NCBI RefSeq assembly: GCF_000336815.1
Contig: NZ_AOLG01000058.1
Location: 116,568-180,567 of the forward strand
Length of the DNA: 64,000 nucleotides
Direction: 5' to 3'
From: Haloferax prahovense DSM 18310
GTDB taxonomy: Archaea; Halobacteriota; Halobacteria; Halobacteriales; Haloferacaceae
Positions 24,204 through 33,661 of this stretch are shown here, piece after piece (positions within the stretch are counted from its first letter, which is position 1; the number at the start of each line of letters is the position of its first letter). Below the pieces are notes generated by a model that ran no database searches, was not told where the DNA came from, and was given only the letters and a program-made list of their open reading frames with translations. The translations under genes and the position numbers were made by a program.

Positions 24204-26102
24204 GTGAGCGGCCCGGACGACGCGGACGCGCTCGACTGGACTCCGGAGCAGTCGCCCGAACTGATTCTCGCCGACGCGACCCGGTGCCGCCGCCTCGTCG
24301 ACGAGACGGAAGCCGACCGCGACGCGACCGACTTTGACACGGACGACTTCGACGAGGTCGACTTCGAGCGCCTCGAACGCGGCGACCGCGTCCTCTGTCT
24401 CCCCGGCGAGGGCCTGCCCGTCCACGGGGTCGTCCGAGAGGTTCGCCGTTGGAGCCCCCGCTCGTCGTCGTTTGTGCGCGACACAGCCGCCGACTCCACG
24501 ACCGTCGAGCGCATCTCGACCGACGAGGACGACGGCCCGCGAACCGACGAGCGTCCGGTCGCCGTCGGCGACGAGGTCGAAGCCGGCGACCGCCCCACCG
24601 AGACGGCGCTGGTGGTCGAGTACCGCCCGTCGCGAGCGGGCCTGCTCCCGATTCCGCTGTCGCTCGCCTCGCTCTTTTCGGCGAAACTTCTCGGCACGCT
24701 CTCGCCGCGGCTCTCTCAAGTCCTCGGCCGGTTAGTCATCGTCTTCGTGGTTGTCGGCATCGTGCTGGTCGGAACCGGCTTGGCCGCCCCCGGAAGCATC
24801 GACCGCTTCCTCGACGACAGCGGCGTCAACGACGCGCTCTCCGACCTCCGAGGTGACGGTGACCCCGAGCCGTCGCCGCCGGAGGTCACCGTGACGCCGC
24901 CTCCGCAGACATCGGACGCCCCGTCCGACGAGACGAACCAGTCCGGCGACACGCCGACACCAACGCCCACGCCGACCACGAGTGCGACGTCTACGCCGGC
25001 CACGACGACGGACCCCGAGTCGACGGAGACGCCGGCGCAGACATCGACACCGGCTCCACCAACGCCGTCGCCGACGTCCGCGCCGACGAGCACTCCCGGG
25101 CCGACCACTACGGCGCGCTCTACGGGCAGCGGAGGTGGTGGCGGTGGTGGCTCCGGTGGCGACAGCCAAACGACGACCGCGACCACGGCCGCATCGTCGC
25201 CCGCGCCCGACCCGACGCTGACGGTCGAGGCCGCCGACCCACCGACGGTCCGAAGCGCCGACGGAACGGTCGGGACGCTCAGCGGCCCCGTGACCGGATC
25301 GCTCTCGTGGACCGGCGCGGTCGACAGCGTGGTTCTCGTGGTGAACACGTGGGCACCGGACGACGGCTGGCAGGAGGAGCGACGCGTCACCAGTCGGGGG
25401 TCGAGTCCCGTGGACGTCGCCGACGCGCTCGGCTCCGACGTGACCTACGCCGACGGCGACCGAACCGCGGGCTTCACCGCCAGCGACGACGGCGAGACAG
25501 CCGTCACGACTGGCTACGTCTCCGTGACTGCGGTGTTCTTCCGCGGTTCGACCGAGGTCGCCCGAACCGAGGAGACCGCGTCGTTCGACGTAACCGTCGA
25601 AAACACCGCCGGGAGCGCCCCGGAGGGCGTCGACCTCGAACTCGGCTCCGGCGGGGCCGGCGTCTCGCTTCTCGACACGCAGTCGGTCGCGCCCGGCTCC
25701 GCGGGCAACTCGACGGGGACGCTCACCAACCGCGGGCGCGACCCCGGCGTGTTGACGCTGGATTCGATGCCGTTCGAGTCCGCCGAAAACGGCCGCTCCG
25801 GACCTGAACTGTCGGTCGATTCGACGGGCGGAGCCGACGAGGGTGAACTCCACGAGGCGCTCGCCGTCCGACTTCGCGTCGAGCGGGCGAACGGGACGAG
25901 CGCCTACGTGCTTGGCGACGAGACGACGTATCTCGACTTCGCCGACGTGTGGAACGAGTCCGTCACGCTCGGCCGACTCGATGGCGGGGAATCCCTGTCG
26001 CTCGTCGTCGAGTGGCGGATTCGGGAGTCGGCAGGCAACGAGATACAGACCGACAGCGTCGACGTGGAGTTCGTCTTCACGCTCGAACAGGCGACCGACT
26101 GA
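24204..26102 (+). CDS. Membrane-anchored TasA-like protein with Pro/Thr stalk
   Basis: 632 residues from the GTG at 24204, 7 nt after the peptidase stop. Residues 1-150 are an acidic cytoplasmic domain. Residues 175-200 are a single membrane segment (VLGRLVIVFVVVGIVLVGTGLA). Residues 215-340 are a flexible P/T/S-rich stalk (TPTPTPTPTT, TSTPAPPTPSPTS) ending in a glycine run. Residues 350-460 look Ig-like. Residues 470-632 are a TasA-type domain (TQSVAPGSAGNSTGTLTNRG, FADVWNESVTLGRLDGGESLSLVVEWRIRESAGNEIQTDSVDVEF). It lacks the N-terminal signal of its relatives and is held by an internal helix instead, so it could be the base on which fibres grow. Confidence 0.8.
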   Translation: MSGPDDADALDWTPEQSPELILADATRCRRLVDETEADRDATDFDTDDFDEVDFERLERGDRVLCLPGEGLPVHGVVREVRRWSPRSSSFVRDTAADSTTVERISTDEDDGPRTDERPVAVGDEVEAGDRPTETALVVEYRPSRAGLLPIPLSLASLFSAKLLGTLSPRLSQVLGRLVIVFVVVGIVLVGTGLAAPGSIDRFLDDSGVNDALSDLRGDGDPEPSPPEVTVTPPPQTSDAPSDETNQSGDTPTPTPTPTTSATSTPATTTDPESTETPAQTSTPAPPTPSPTSAPTSTPGPTTTARSTGSGGGGGGGSGGDSQTTTATTAASSPAPDPTLTVEAADPPTVRSADGTVGTLSGPVTGSLSWTGAVDSVVLVVNTWAPDDGWQEERRVTSRGSSPVDVADALGSDVTYADGDRTAGFTASDDGETAVTTGYVSVTAVFFRGSTEVARTEETASFDVTVENTAGSAPEGVDLELGSGGAGVSLLDTQSVAPGSAGNSTGTLTNRGRDPGVLTLDSMPFESAENGRSGPELSVDSTGGADEGELHEALAVRLRVERANGTSAYVLGDETTYLDFADVWNESVTLGRLDGGESLSLVVEWRIRESAGNEIQTDSVDVEFVFTLEQATD

Positions 26103-26135
26103 GCGGGTTGCGACACGTTTTCTCCTGGCCCCCCT

Positions 26136-26501
26136 TCACCCGACGAAGAGTCTGAGGTTGAACGCCGTGGCGAACGCCCCGATGACGGAGAGCGTGACCG
26201 GCGGCAGGTAGTACAGCACCTTATCGCCCACGCGAGCGCCGTAGACGCAGATTCCGAGACAGAGGAAGAAGACCGCGAGCTTCGGGAGGACGAGCCCCCA
26301 ATGGCCGAGGGCGTCCGTGCTCGCCACGAGCAGGGCGTTCGCCTCGTCGAACCGGCGCTCGTAGTAGAGGATAGTGAGCGTCGTGACGATGTCGCCGACG
26401 CCGTAGGTTGCGAGCGCGATGAGCCAGAGGAGCGAGAATTCCCGCGCCTCGAAGGGCGTGTCCTTGAGTCGAAGATACCGTACGCGTGACACACTCTCCA
26501 T
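26136..26501 (-). CDS. Haloarchaeal four-helix membrane protein
   Basis: 121 residues from ATG 26501. Helices at about 23-48 (LLWLIALATYGVGDIVTTLTIL), 65-85 (LGHWGLVLPKLAVFFLCLGICV) and 98-118 (LPPVTLSVIGAFATAFNLRLF). The motif GDIVTTLTILYYERRFDEANAL is seen in haloarchaeal membrane proteins of unknown function. It converges with the surface-fibre locus and is not part of it. Confidence 0.7.
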   Translation of the reverse strand: MESVSRVRYLRLKDTPFEAREFSLLWLIALATYGVGDIVTTLTILYYERRFDEANALLVASTDALGHWGLVLPKLAVFFLCLGICVYGARVGDKVLYYLPPVTLSVIGAFATAFNLRLFVG

Positions 26502-26558
26502 TTCGGGGACCGCAATATGAATTATCCGGGCCGACGGACTGTCGCGGAAGCTGACGCG

Positions 26559-27581
26559 TCAGACGAGCCCGACGCCCTCGGCGAGCAGTTCGTGCGAGCG
26601 GAGGCCGTCTTCGTGGTCGCCGACGACGTGCTGAATCATCATCTCGTCGGCTCCGACGCGTTCGGCGAGCTGGTCCAACAGCCCCGAAACCGTCTCGGGA
26701 CTGCCGGAGATGGCTCGCGGCCACTCTTTCGCCCCGAGCGTCGCGGGCGTGGGTTCGGGGACGCCGCCGAGTTCGTCTATCGCCTCCTCGACAGTCGGTC
26801 TCGTCCCGACCTCGCCGCGACGCATCCGCTTGTACGTCGCCTCGGCCACCGCGCGGAGCCGCGCCGCCTCCTCGTCGGTCTCGGCGCAGACCGCGTTCAC
26901 CGCGACCATCCCGTGGGGTTCGTCGATGCCGCCGGCCAGTGGCGACGCCCGGAAGCTCTCTCGGTACTCCTCGAAGGAGTGGACGGCGAACTGCGGTCTG
27001 ATGAAGCCCGCGAAACAGTAGGGCAGCCCGAGTTCGCCCGCGATGGTCGCGCTCGACGGACTCGACCCGAGCACCCACGGAACTGGCGGATCGCCGTTGC
27101 CTCGCGGAATTTCGAGGTCGGCGTAGGGGTGTTCGTCGGGGTAGTCGTCGTAGAGGTGGTTGACGACGGCCTCGACCTTCTCGGCGTGGTCGCCGTCAGG
27201 GTCCTCGACGTGCCGGTCCGTCCCGAGCGCCTGGTCCGAGGCGGGCGACCCGTTCGCCCGGCCGAGCCCAGCGTCGATGCGACCGGGAGCGAGCCCGTCG
27301 AGCGCGCCGAACTGCTCTGCGACCTTGAACGGGCTGTAGTGGTTGAGCAGCACCGCGCCGGAGCCGAGCCGAATCGAGTCGGTCTCCGCGGCGAGGTGGC
27401 CGAGCAACACCTCGGGGGTCGTTCCCGCGAGGGTGCTCGCCATGCCGTGGTGTTCGGCGACCCAGAAGCGCGAGTAACCCAGTCGCTCGGCTTGCGCGGC
27501 GGCCTCGACGGTGTTCGCGTAGGCGTCGGTCGCGGTCCCGCCTCGCGGAACCGGGGAGAGGTCGACGATAGAGAGGTCCAT
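26559..27581 (-). CDS. Luciferase-like (LLM) flavin-dependent oxidoreductase
   Basis: 340 residues from ATG 27581. A single TIM-barrel LLM domain: LSIVDLSPVPRGGT at the N-terminus, RFWVAEHHGM, SIRLGSGAVLLNHYSPFKVAEQF, LDGLAPGRIDAGLGRANG, and WVLGSSPSSATIAGELGLPYCFAGF. These blocks match the luciferase-family group that includes MsnO8-type monooxygenases. Such enzymes use FMNH2 or F420 to oxidise or reduce small substrates; which one is not readable. Monocistronic, divergent from the ectoine-type island. Confidence 0.9.
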   Translation of the reverse strand: MDLSIVDLSPVPRGGTATDAYANTVEAAAQAERLGYSRFWVAEHHGMASTLAGTTPEVLLGHLAAETDSIRLGSGAVLLNHYSPFKVAEQFGALDGLAPGRIDAGLGRANGSPASDQALGTDRHVEDPDGDHAEKVEAVVNHLYDDYPDEHPYADLEIPRGNGDPPVPWVLGSSPSSATIAGELGLPYCFAGFIRPQFAVHSFEEYRESFRASPLAGGIDEPHGMVAVNAVCAETDEEAARLRAVAEATYKRMRRGEVGTRPTVEEAIDELGGVPEPTPATLGAKEWPRAISGSPETVSGLLDQLAERVGADEMMIQHVVGDHEDGLRSHELLAEGVGLV

Positions 27582-27926
27582 ACCCCGCCTCCGAGACTGC
27601 GAGGAATAACGATTGGGCTCCCAGCAGATGCGTACTGTTCTCGGTGGGTCGGAGGGACATTAGTATTGTTTATATAGTACTTTATTATATGTTTGAATGT
27701 CTTGAAAAATCCGAATAATCTAGATTATTTAAGTAGTTATGCATTTTAAGGCATCCTACGTGGGATATATGGATAGAAGGTATCTATGGTTATCTGGGTC
27801 GGACTGTATTCTTGTACTATCTACCCATTATACTCATCTCCCGAGCCGTCGGCGTACACAGAATTCGTGACCATGGTCCTCAAAAAATTTTTACGGGCCC
27901 TATCCGATGGTTCGATAGAGGTTCCC
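27582..27926. promoter_or_regulatory. AT-rich control region of the ectoine-type island, with palindrome at 27714-27729
   Basis: 345 bp with no gene. 27660-27790 is markedly AT-rich. AATAATCTAGATTATT (27714-27729) is a perfect 16-bp palindrome and GCATCCTACGTGGGATAT (27753-27769) an imperfect one. CAAAAAATTTTTACGG (27880-27894) lies 33-46 nt before the ATG at 27927 and is the best TATA candidate, giving a leader of about 10 nt. The palindromes are 160-210 nt upstream of that box, far for a simple repressor but reasonable for an activator. Confidence 0.5.
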
Positions 27927-29105
27927 ATGCCAAGAGCCGTATTCGACAGCGCCGAGTACGACAGACGCATCGCCCGGACCAAAGAGCGGATGGCCGAACG
28001 CGGGCTGGACGCGCTCTTCGTGAGCGACCCCGCGAACATGAACTATCTCACCGGCTACGACGGGTGGTCGTTCTACGTCCATCAGGGGGTCGTGGTCACG
28101 CGGGACCGCGACGAACCCGTGTGGGTCGGTCGCGACATGGACGCCAACGGCGCGCGCGCGACGACCACGCTGAGCGAGGAGAGCATCCGGCCGTACAGCG
28201 ACGACCACGTGCAGTCGCCCCACGACCTCCACCCGATGGACTTCGTCGCGGCCGTGCTGGAGGACCTCGGCGTCGACGACGCGCGCGTCGGCCTCGAGAT
28301 GGACGCCTACTACTTCACCGCGAAGTCCTACACGCGCCTGCAGAAGAATCTCCCCGAGGCGAGTTTCGAGGACACGACGCTCCTCGTGAACCGGGTGCGC
28401 ATCAAGAAGTCCGACGCCGAACTCGACTACATGCGCGAGGCGGCCCGCATCTCCGAGAACGCGATGCAGGCCGGCCTCGACGTCATCGAGGAGGGCGTTC
28501 CCGAGTACGAGGCCGCCGAGGCCATCTACTCGGCGCTCATCGAGGGCACCGACGACTACGGCGGCGACTACCCGTCTATCGTCCCGCTGATGCCCTCGGG
28601 CGACCACACGGGGACGCCGCACCTCACGTGGACCGACCGCGAGTTCGAGGACGGCGACCCGGTCATCATCGAACTCTCCGGCTGTCGGCACCGCTACCAC
28701 TCGCCGCTCGCCCGGACGACGTTCGTCGGCGACCCCCCGGAAGAGCTGTCCCGGCGGGCCGACATCGTCGTCGAGGGGATGGAAGCCGCCCTCGACGCGG
28801 TCGAACCCGGCGTGACCTGCGAGGCCGTCGAGAAGGCGTGGCGCGACACCATCGCCGAGTACGGCATCGAGAAGAAAGACCGCATCGGCTACTCGATGGG
28901 GCTCGGCTACCCGCCGGACTGGGGCGAGCACACCGCGAGCCTCCGCCCCGGCGACGAGACGGTGCTCGAAGAGAACATGACGTTCCACACCATCCCCGGC
29001 CTCTGGTTCGACGACTTCGGCGTCGAACTCAGCGAGACGTTCGTCGTCACGGCCACTGGGGCGGAACCGCTGGCCGACTTCCCCCGCCGGCTATTCACAA
29101 CTTAA
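27927..29105 (+). CDS. doeA: Ectoine hydrolase-like M24-fold protein (DoeA/EutD type)
   Basis: 392 residues from ATG 27927. Ectoine hydrolase opens the ring of ectoine to N-acetyl-2,4-diaminobutyrate. An N-terminal creatinase domain (to about 150) contains [17 protein letters not shown] and DANGARATT; the C-terminal pita-bread fold contains [40 protein letters not shown] and [19 protein letters not shown] recognise this combination as that of DoeA/EutD. Metal-dependent M24 peptidases have an Asp followed by an SDxTRT-type motif; here the stretch is [19 protein letters not shown], with Glu 249 and no metal ligands, as expected for the metal-free ectoine enzyme, where a Glu acts as nucleophile. 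Downstream genes fit the rest of the route. A creatinase or prolidase is the weaker alternative. Confidence 0.8.
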   Translation: MPRAVFDSAEYDRRIARTKERMAERGLDALFVSDPANMNYLTGYDGWSFYVHQGVVVTRDRDEPVWVGRDMDANGARATTTLSEESIRPYSDDHVQSPHDLHPMDFVAAVLEDLGVDDARVGLEMDAYYFTAKSYTRLQKNLPEASFEDTTLLVNRVRIKKSDAELDYMREAARISENAMQAGLDVIEEGVPEYEAAEAIYSALIEGTDDYGGDYPSIVPLMPSGDHTGTPHLTWTDREFEDGDPVIIELSGCRHRYHSPLARTTFVGDPPEELSRRADIVVEGMEAALDAVEPGVTCEAVEKAWRDTIAEYGIEKKDRIGYSMGLGYPPDWGEHTASLRPGDETVLEENMTFHTIPGLWFDDFGVELSETFVVTATGAEPLADFPRRLFTT

Positions 29106-29131
29106 TTATGACTCCGGGTCACAGCCCTCAT

Positions 29132-30439
29132 ATGATGACCGAAGATGGCAAAAATCGAAACGGCGAAGCGGTCGCCGACGGCGGCTCGGAGTCCGAACCC
29201 GAATCGGCGCTGGCGACGGCGCGCAGGCAGCTCGAACGCGCGGCGAGCCACGCCGACGTCGACGACGGCGTCGTCGCGCGCCTGAAGCACCCGACACGAG
29301 TCCAACAGGTGTCGGTCCCGCTCCGCCGCGACGACGGCTCCCTCGACGTGTTTACTGGCTTCCGCGCGCAGCACGACGACGTGCGCGGGCCGTACAAGGG
29401 CGGCCTCCGCTACCACCCGGAAGTGACCGCCGACGAGTGCATCGGGCTCTCGATGTGGATGACTTGGAAGTGCGCCGTGATGGACCTCCCGTTCGGCGGC
29501 GGCAAGGGCGGCGTCGCGGTCGACCCGAAGACGCTCTCTGACGAGGAGCGCGAGCGACTCACGCGACGGTTCGCCGAGGAGATTCGGAACGTCGTCGGGC
29601 CGAAGAAGGACGTTCCCGCGCCCGACATGGGAACCGGTCCGCAGGAGATGGCGTGGTTCATGGACGCCTACTCGATGCAGCAGGGCGAGACGACGCCCGG
29701 CGTCGTGACGGGCAAGCCGCCGGTCATCGGCGGCTCGTACGGTCGCGAGGAGGCACCCGGTCGCTCCGTCGCCATCGTCACCCGCGAAGCCATCGACTTC
29801 TACGACTGGGACATCGAAGACACCACCGTCGCAGTCCAAGGGTTCGGTTCCGTCGGCGCGAACGCCGCCCGCCTCCTCGACGAATGGGGCGCGAAGGTGG
29901 TCGCTGTCTCCGACGTGGACGGGGCCATCTACGACCCCGACGGCCTCGACACGCAGGACGTCGAGGGTCACGACGAGCGCCCCGGCATGGTGTCGGGCTA
30001 CGACGCCCCCGAGTCGCTCACGAACGAGGAACTGCTCGAACTCGACGTGGACGTGCTCATCCCGGCGGCCATCGGGAACGTCATCACGACCGAAAACGTC
30101 GACGCCATCTCGGCGGACATGGTCGTCGAGGGCGCGAACGGGCCGACGACGTTCGCGGCCGACGCCGTCCTCGAAGAGCGCGGGATTCCCGTCGTCCCCG
30201 ACATCCTCGCCAACGCCGGTGGCGTCACCGTCTCGTACTTCGAGTGGCTGCAGGACATCAACCGCCGCCAGTGGTCGCTCGAACGCGTCCACGAGGAACT
30301 GGAAGCGGAGATGCTCAAGGCGTGGAACGCGGTCCGCGAACACGTCGACGAACGCGACCTGACGTGGCGCGACGCGGCGTACGTCGTCGCGCTCTCCCGC
30401 ATCGGCGGCGCGAAGGAGACGCGGGGCCTCTGGCCCTGA
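29132..30439 (+). CDS. gdhB: Glutamate dehydrogenase (Glu/Leu/Phe/Val family)
   Basis: 435 residues from ATG 29132; ATGs at 29108 and 29135 are alternatives. Motifs: [12 protein letters not shown] and [20 protein letters not shown] (substrate and catalytic lysines), [13 protein letters not shown] with the catalytic Asp, and the nucleotide-binding [17 protein letters not shown] followed by VSDVDG. It interconverts glutamate and 2-oxoglutarate plus ammonium. The gene starts 26 nt after the DoeA-like gene, so they form one transcript. In that setting it would recycle the glutamate produced by the diaminobutyrate transaminase. Haloarchaea carry several gdh paralogues. Confidence 0.93.
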   Translation: MMTEDGKNRNGEAVADGGSESEPESALATARRQLERAASHADVDDGVVARLKHPTRVQQVSVPLRRDDGSLDVFTGFRAQHDDVRGPYKGGLRYHPEVTADECIGLSMWMTWKCAVMDLPFGGGKGGVAVDPKTLSDEERERLTRRFAEEIRNVVGPKKDVPAPDMGTGPQEMAWFMDAYSMQQGETTPGVVTGKPPVIGGSYGREEAPGRSVAIVTREAIDFYDWDIEDTTVAVQGFGSVGANAARLLDEWGAKVVAVSDVDGAIYDPDGLDTQDVEGHDERPGMVSGYDAPESLTNEELLELDVDVLIPAAIGNVITTENVDAISADMVVEGANGPTTFAADAVLEERGIPVVPDILANAGGVTVSYFEWLQDINRRQWSLERVHEELEAEMLKAWNAVREHVDERDLTWRDAAYVVALSRIGGAKETRGLWP

Positions 30440-30489
30440 GCGGCTGAGCGTCGAGCGAACCCCAATCGACCGACGACCCAAGGGCCGCG

Positions 30490-30512
30490 GTGCGGCCCGG
30501 TTTCTTTTTCGG
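30490..30512. terminator. T-rich terminator between convergent genes
   Basis: GGTTTCTTTTTCGGC after a GC-rich stretch, 55-70 nt past the glutamate dehydrogenase stop and just before the end of the convergent oxidase gene. Archaeal termination often uses such T-runs. Weak but well placed. Confidence 0.35.
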
Positions 30513-30520
30513 CGCGCTTC

Positions 30521-33500
30521 TCAGTCAGCGACCGCTTCGGCGACCTTCTCTATCGGGTGCGGCGGGTCGTCGGCCGCGCCGTCCATGTCTTCGAGTTGGG
30601 TTCGACAGGACGCCCCGGGCGCGACGACGGTGTCGCCGCGGCTCTCGCCGATTTGGTCCGAGAGGATGCCGCCGATGGCCTTCGACAGTGAGTGGTGTTC
30701 GGCCTCGTAGCCGAAGCTCCCGGCCATGCCGCAACAGCCCGAATCGAGCGGGTCTACGTCGTAGCCGGCGCGCCGGAGGACGCCCACCGCGTGGTGGTCT
30801 TTGCGCGTCGCCTTCTGGTGACAGTGGCCGTGATACGTCAGCGTCTCGGCCGACGCTGAGGCGTCGATGTTTTCCACGAGGCGCTTCGCGTCGAGGTACT
30901 CCATGATGCCGTAGGTCTCGGCGGCGACGGTCTCAGCCGCATCGCTCGAAAGCAAGTCGAGGTAGTCCGACTGGAACATGACCGCGTCCGAGGGCTCGAC
31001 GAGCACGACGCTCCAGCCGGCTTCGACGCGGGGCGCGAGCGCGTCGACGTTCGTCTCGGCGCGCGCCCGCGACCGGTCGAGGAAGCCCTTCGAGTGGGCC
31101 GGGCGGCCGGTGGCGGTCGCGTCGTCCGGAATCGAGACGTGGACGCCGGCGGCTTCGAGGACGCGGACCGCGGCCTTCCCCGCGTCGGGGTGGTTGTAGT
31201 TGGTGTAGCTGTCGGGGAACAGGAGCACCTTGTCGGTGGCTTCGGCCTCGGGGACGCGAGCGCCGCCCCGCGCCTCGAACCAGTCTTCCAGCGATTCGCG
31301 GTGGAACGTCGGGAGCGACCGCTCTCTGGCGATGCCGACGGTCTTCTCTATGACCGTCCGCGCGCCCGGTATCTTCGCCGCCCAGTTCGAAAGCGGGGCG
31401 AGTCGCGAGCCCAGCGCGTTCAGCCGGTCCACCTCGGCGAACAGGTGGTCTCGGAGGCTCGCGCCGTGAGACTCGTGGTGGGCGTGTTCGACCTCGGCTT
31501 TGAGCTTCGCCATGTCGACCTCGCTCGGGCAGTCGCGGGCGCAGCCCTTACAGCCGACACAGAGGTCCAGCACCTCGCGCATGAACTCGGTGTCCGTCGC
31601 GTCGGCGTCGAGATCGCCGCTCATGGCCTGCCGGAGCATGTTGGCGCGACCGCGGGTCGACAGCCCCTCTTCCTCCGTGGCGCGGTAGGTCGGACACATC
31701 ACGCCGCCGGTGGTCGACTGGTCGCCCCGACAGCCGCCGCAGCCGTGGCAGAGCTCCGCCATCCCCTGAAAGCCGTTTTCGGTGTCCCACTCGAGTTCGG
31801 GGTCGAAGCCGGCGTCGAACTCGTAGTCGGGGTCGAACCGGAGGTTCTCGGTCATCGACACGTCGCCGCAGACCTGCCCCGGATTCAGGAGCCAGTCGGG
31901 GTCGAACGCGGTCTTGAGGTCGCGGAAGGCGTTCCAGAGGCGGTCGCCGTACAGTTTGCGGTTCCACTGGGTCCGCGCGCGGCCGTCGCCGTGTTCGCCC
32001 GACACCGACCCGCCGGCTTCGACGACGAAGTCCGTCACCTCGTCGGCGATGGTCTCGAACGAATCGAGGCCGGCGAGCGTCTTCGTGTTGACGAGTGGGC
32101 GGACGTGCAGCACGCCCGGCCCCGCGTGGGCGTAGAAACTCGTGTTGGCGTCGTGGTCGTCGATGACCTCGCGGAACCGCTCGACGTAGCCCGGCAGTTC
32201 GTCGGCCGGCACGGCGCAGTCCTCGATGAAGGAGATGTGTTTCTCGTCGGTCGTCCGGGAGAGCAGGATGGGCGCGGCGGCCTTGCGCATCTCCCAGAGC
32301 CCCGCGCGGGCCGCCTCGTCGTGGGCTTCCAGCGCGTCGAACGCGCGGGCGTCGTCGGCGACGCCGACGCCCGAAGATGGCGTCGCCTCCGGCGTCACCG
32401 AGGGTGCGCGAGCCGTCAGCAGGTCGGCGACCTTCCGCCGGCCGTCAGCGTCGGAGTCGGCGTAGAACTCGACCAGCAGGGCCGCGCGGGTCCCGTCGGG
32501 GAGCGACGCGGCCACGTCGTGGAACTCCGCGGTGTCGAGCGCGAGGTCGATGAGCACGTCGTCGATGAGTTCGACCGCCGCCGGGTCGTGGTCGAGGATG
32601 GGGGCCACGTCGGCGGCGGCGTCGAACACGTCCTCGTAGGTGAGGAGCGCGACGGCCTTGGTCTCCGGGAGCGATTCGAGCGAGACGGTCGCCTCGGTCA
32701 CGACGGCGAGGGTCCCCTCGCTCCCGGCGAGCAGGCGCGCGAGGTTCACGGTCCCCGACTCGCAGTCCGGGTCGGTTCCGGTCCCGTCGGCCAGCGGGCG
32801 CTCCCCGCGGGCCTCCTCGACCAGCGCGTCGAGGTTGTAGCCCGAGACGTTGCGCTTGAGGTCCGGGTAGCGGGCGTCTATCTCCGCTCGTTCCTCGTCG
32901 AGCACGCGGACGACCTCGGCGTAGATTCGGGGGAGAAGCGGACTCTGCGGCCCGTCGGAACCCCACGCGTCGCTCTCGGGGTCGGCCTTCTCCCGGAGTT
33001 CGTCCACGCGCATCTCGTCGAAGCGGTGGACGCTCCCGTCGGCGAGGACGACCTCGCACTCCTCGACGTAGTAGTCGGTCTTGCCGTACTTCAGGGAGTG
33101 CGCGCCGGTGGAGTTGTTGCCGATAGCGCCCCCGAGGACGCTCCGGTCGCCCGCGGCGGGGTCCGGGCCGAACGTGAGACCATGGTCGGCCGCGGAGTTA
33201 TTGAGGTCCGCGAGCGTAACCCCGGCCTGCGCGGTCGCCGTCGCCGCCTCGGAGTCCACCGACTGGACCCCGTCCATGTGCCGCGAGAGGTCAAGGACGA
33301 CCGCCTTGTTGACGGCCTGTCCGGCGAGGCTCGTGCCGCCGCCGCGGGGGAGGACGGGAATCTCGCGGTCGGCGCAGTACTCTACGACGGCCGCCACGTC
33401 GGCGGTCGAGGTCGGCATGACGACGCCGACGGGGAGCACCTCGTACGCCGAGGCGTCGGTCGCGTACAGTTGTCGGGTGTACTCGTCGAACCGCACGTCG

Positions 33501-33655
33501 CCGTCGACGAGGCGTTCGAGGTCGCGGACGAGCGCCTCGCGGTCGGTGTCGCCGCCGACGTAGTCGTAGTCGGCGCGCGGGTCGTCGCCGGGGTCGGCTG
33601 ACGGGTCGGTCCGCTGGCCGTCGCTGGAGTCGTCCGGACGTTCCTGCGTCGCCAT
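30521..33655 (-). CDS. FAD-linked oxidase fused to Fe-S/CCG domains (D-2-hydroxyacid dehydrogenase, YdiJ/GlcD-GlpC type)
   Basis: 1044 residues from ATG 33655. Residues 60-300 are the FAD_binding_4 domain (VLPRGGGTSLAGQAVNKAVV, LGGAIGNNSTGAHSLKYG); 320-590 are the FAD-oxidase C-terminal domain (FYAHAGPGVLHVRPL, GGSVSGEHGDGRARTQW). Two cysteine clusters follow, CHGCGGCRGDQ...MCPTYR and CVGCKGCARDCPSEVDM, then two CCG domains near the end (YHGHCHQKA and DSGCCGMAGSFG). This is the single-chain fusion form that oxidises D-lactate, glycolate or D-2-hydroxyglutarate and passes electrons to the membrane. It follows the D-2-hydroxyacid dehydrogenase gene by 6 nt on the same strand, so the two probably handle the same 2-hydroxyacid. 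Confidence 0.92.
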   Translation of the reverse strand: MATQERPDDSSDGQRTDPSADPGDDPRADYDYVGGDTDREALVRDLERLVDGDVRFDEYTRQLYATDASAYEVLPVGVVMPTSTADVAAVVEYCADREIPVLPRGGGTSLAGQAVNKAVVLDLSRHMDGVQSVDSEAATATAQAGVTLADLNNSAADHGLTFGPDPAAGDRSVLGGAIGNNSTGAHSLKYGKTDYYVEECEVVLADGSVHRFDEMRVDELREKADPESDAWGSDGPQSPLLPRIYAEVVRVLDEERAEIDARYPDLKRNVSGYNLDALVEEARGERPLADGTGTDPDCESGTVNLARLLAGSEGTLAVVTEATVSLESLPETKAVALLTYEDVFDAAADVAPILDHDPAAVELIDDVLIDLALDTAEFHDVAASLPDGTRAALLVEFYADSDADGRRKVADLLTARAPSVTPEATPSSGVGVADDARAFDALEAHDEAARAGLWEMRKAAAPILLSRTTDEKHISFIEDCAVPADELPGYVERFREVIDDHDANTSFYAHAGPGVLHVRPLVNTKTLAGLDSFETIADEVTDFVVEAGGSVSGEHGDGRARTQWNRKLYGDRLWNAFRDLKTAFDPDWLLNPGQVCGDVSMTENLRFDPDYEFDAGFDPELEWDTENGFQGMAELCHGCGGCRGDQSTTGGVMCPTYRATEEEGLSTRGRANMLRQAMSGDLDADATDTEFMREVLDLCVGCKGCARDCPSEVDMAKLKAEVEHAHHESHGASLRDHLFAEVDRLNALGSRLAPLSNWAAKIPGARTVIEKTVGIARERSLPTFHRESLEDWFEARGGARVPEAEATDKVLLFPDSYTNYNHPDAGKAAVRVLEAAGVHVSIPDDATATGRPAHSKGFLDRSRARAETNVDALAPRVEAGWSVVLVEPSDAVMFQSDYLDLLSSDAAETVAAETYGIMEYLDAKRLVENIDASASAETLTYHGHCHQKATRKDHHAVGVLRRAGYDVDPLDSGCCGMAGSFGYEAEHHSLSKAIGGILSDQIGESRGDTVVAPGASCRTQLEDMDGAADDPPHPIEKVAEAVAD

Positions 33656-33661
33656 CGGGAG

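Noticed and set aside
21803..24697. Minus-strand open frame of 964 codons across the fibre locus
   Set aside because: Antisense shadow of the poly-Asp gene and signal peptidase; GAC/GTC runs read as Val/Ile-rich sequence. The plus-strand genes have signal peptides and catalytic motifs.
24950..25140. ACGCCGACACCAACGCCC-like short repeats as a regulatory or origin repeat
   Set aside because: They encode the Pro/Thr stalk of the anchored TasA-like protein.
27812..29131. Upstream extension of the glutamate dehydrogenase frame through the M24 gene
   Set aside because: The extension is out of frame with the ectoine-hydrolase-like protein and Arg-rich; conserved Gdh sequence begins after 29132.
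31094..33601. Plus-strand open frame of 835 codons opposite the FAD/Fe-S oxidase
   Set aside because: Shadow of the oxidase, which has clear FAD and Fe-S motifs; the antisense product has none.
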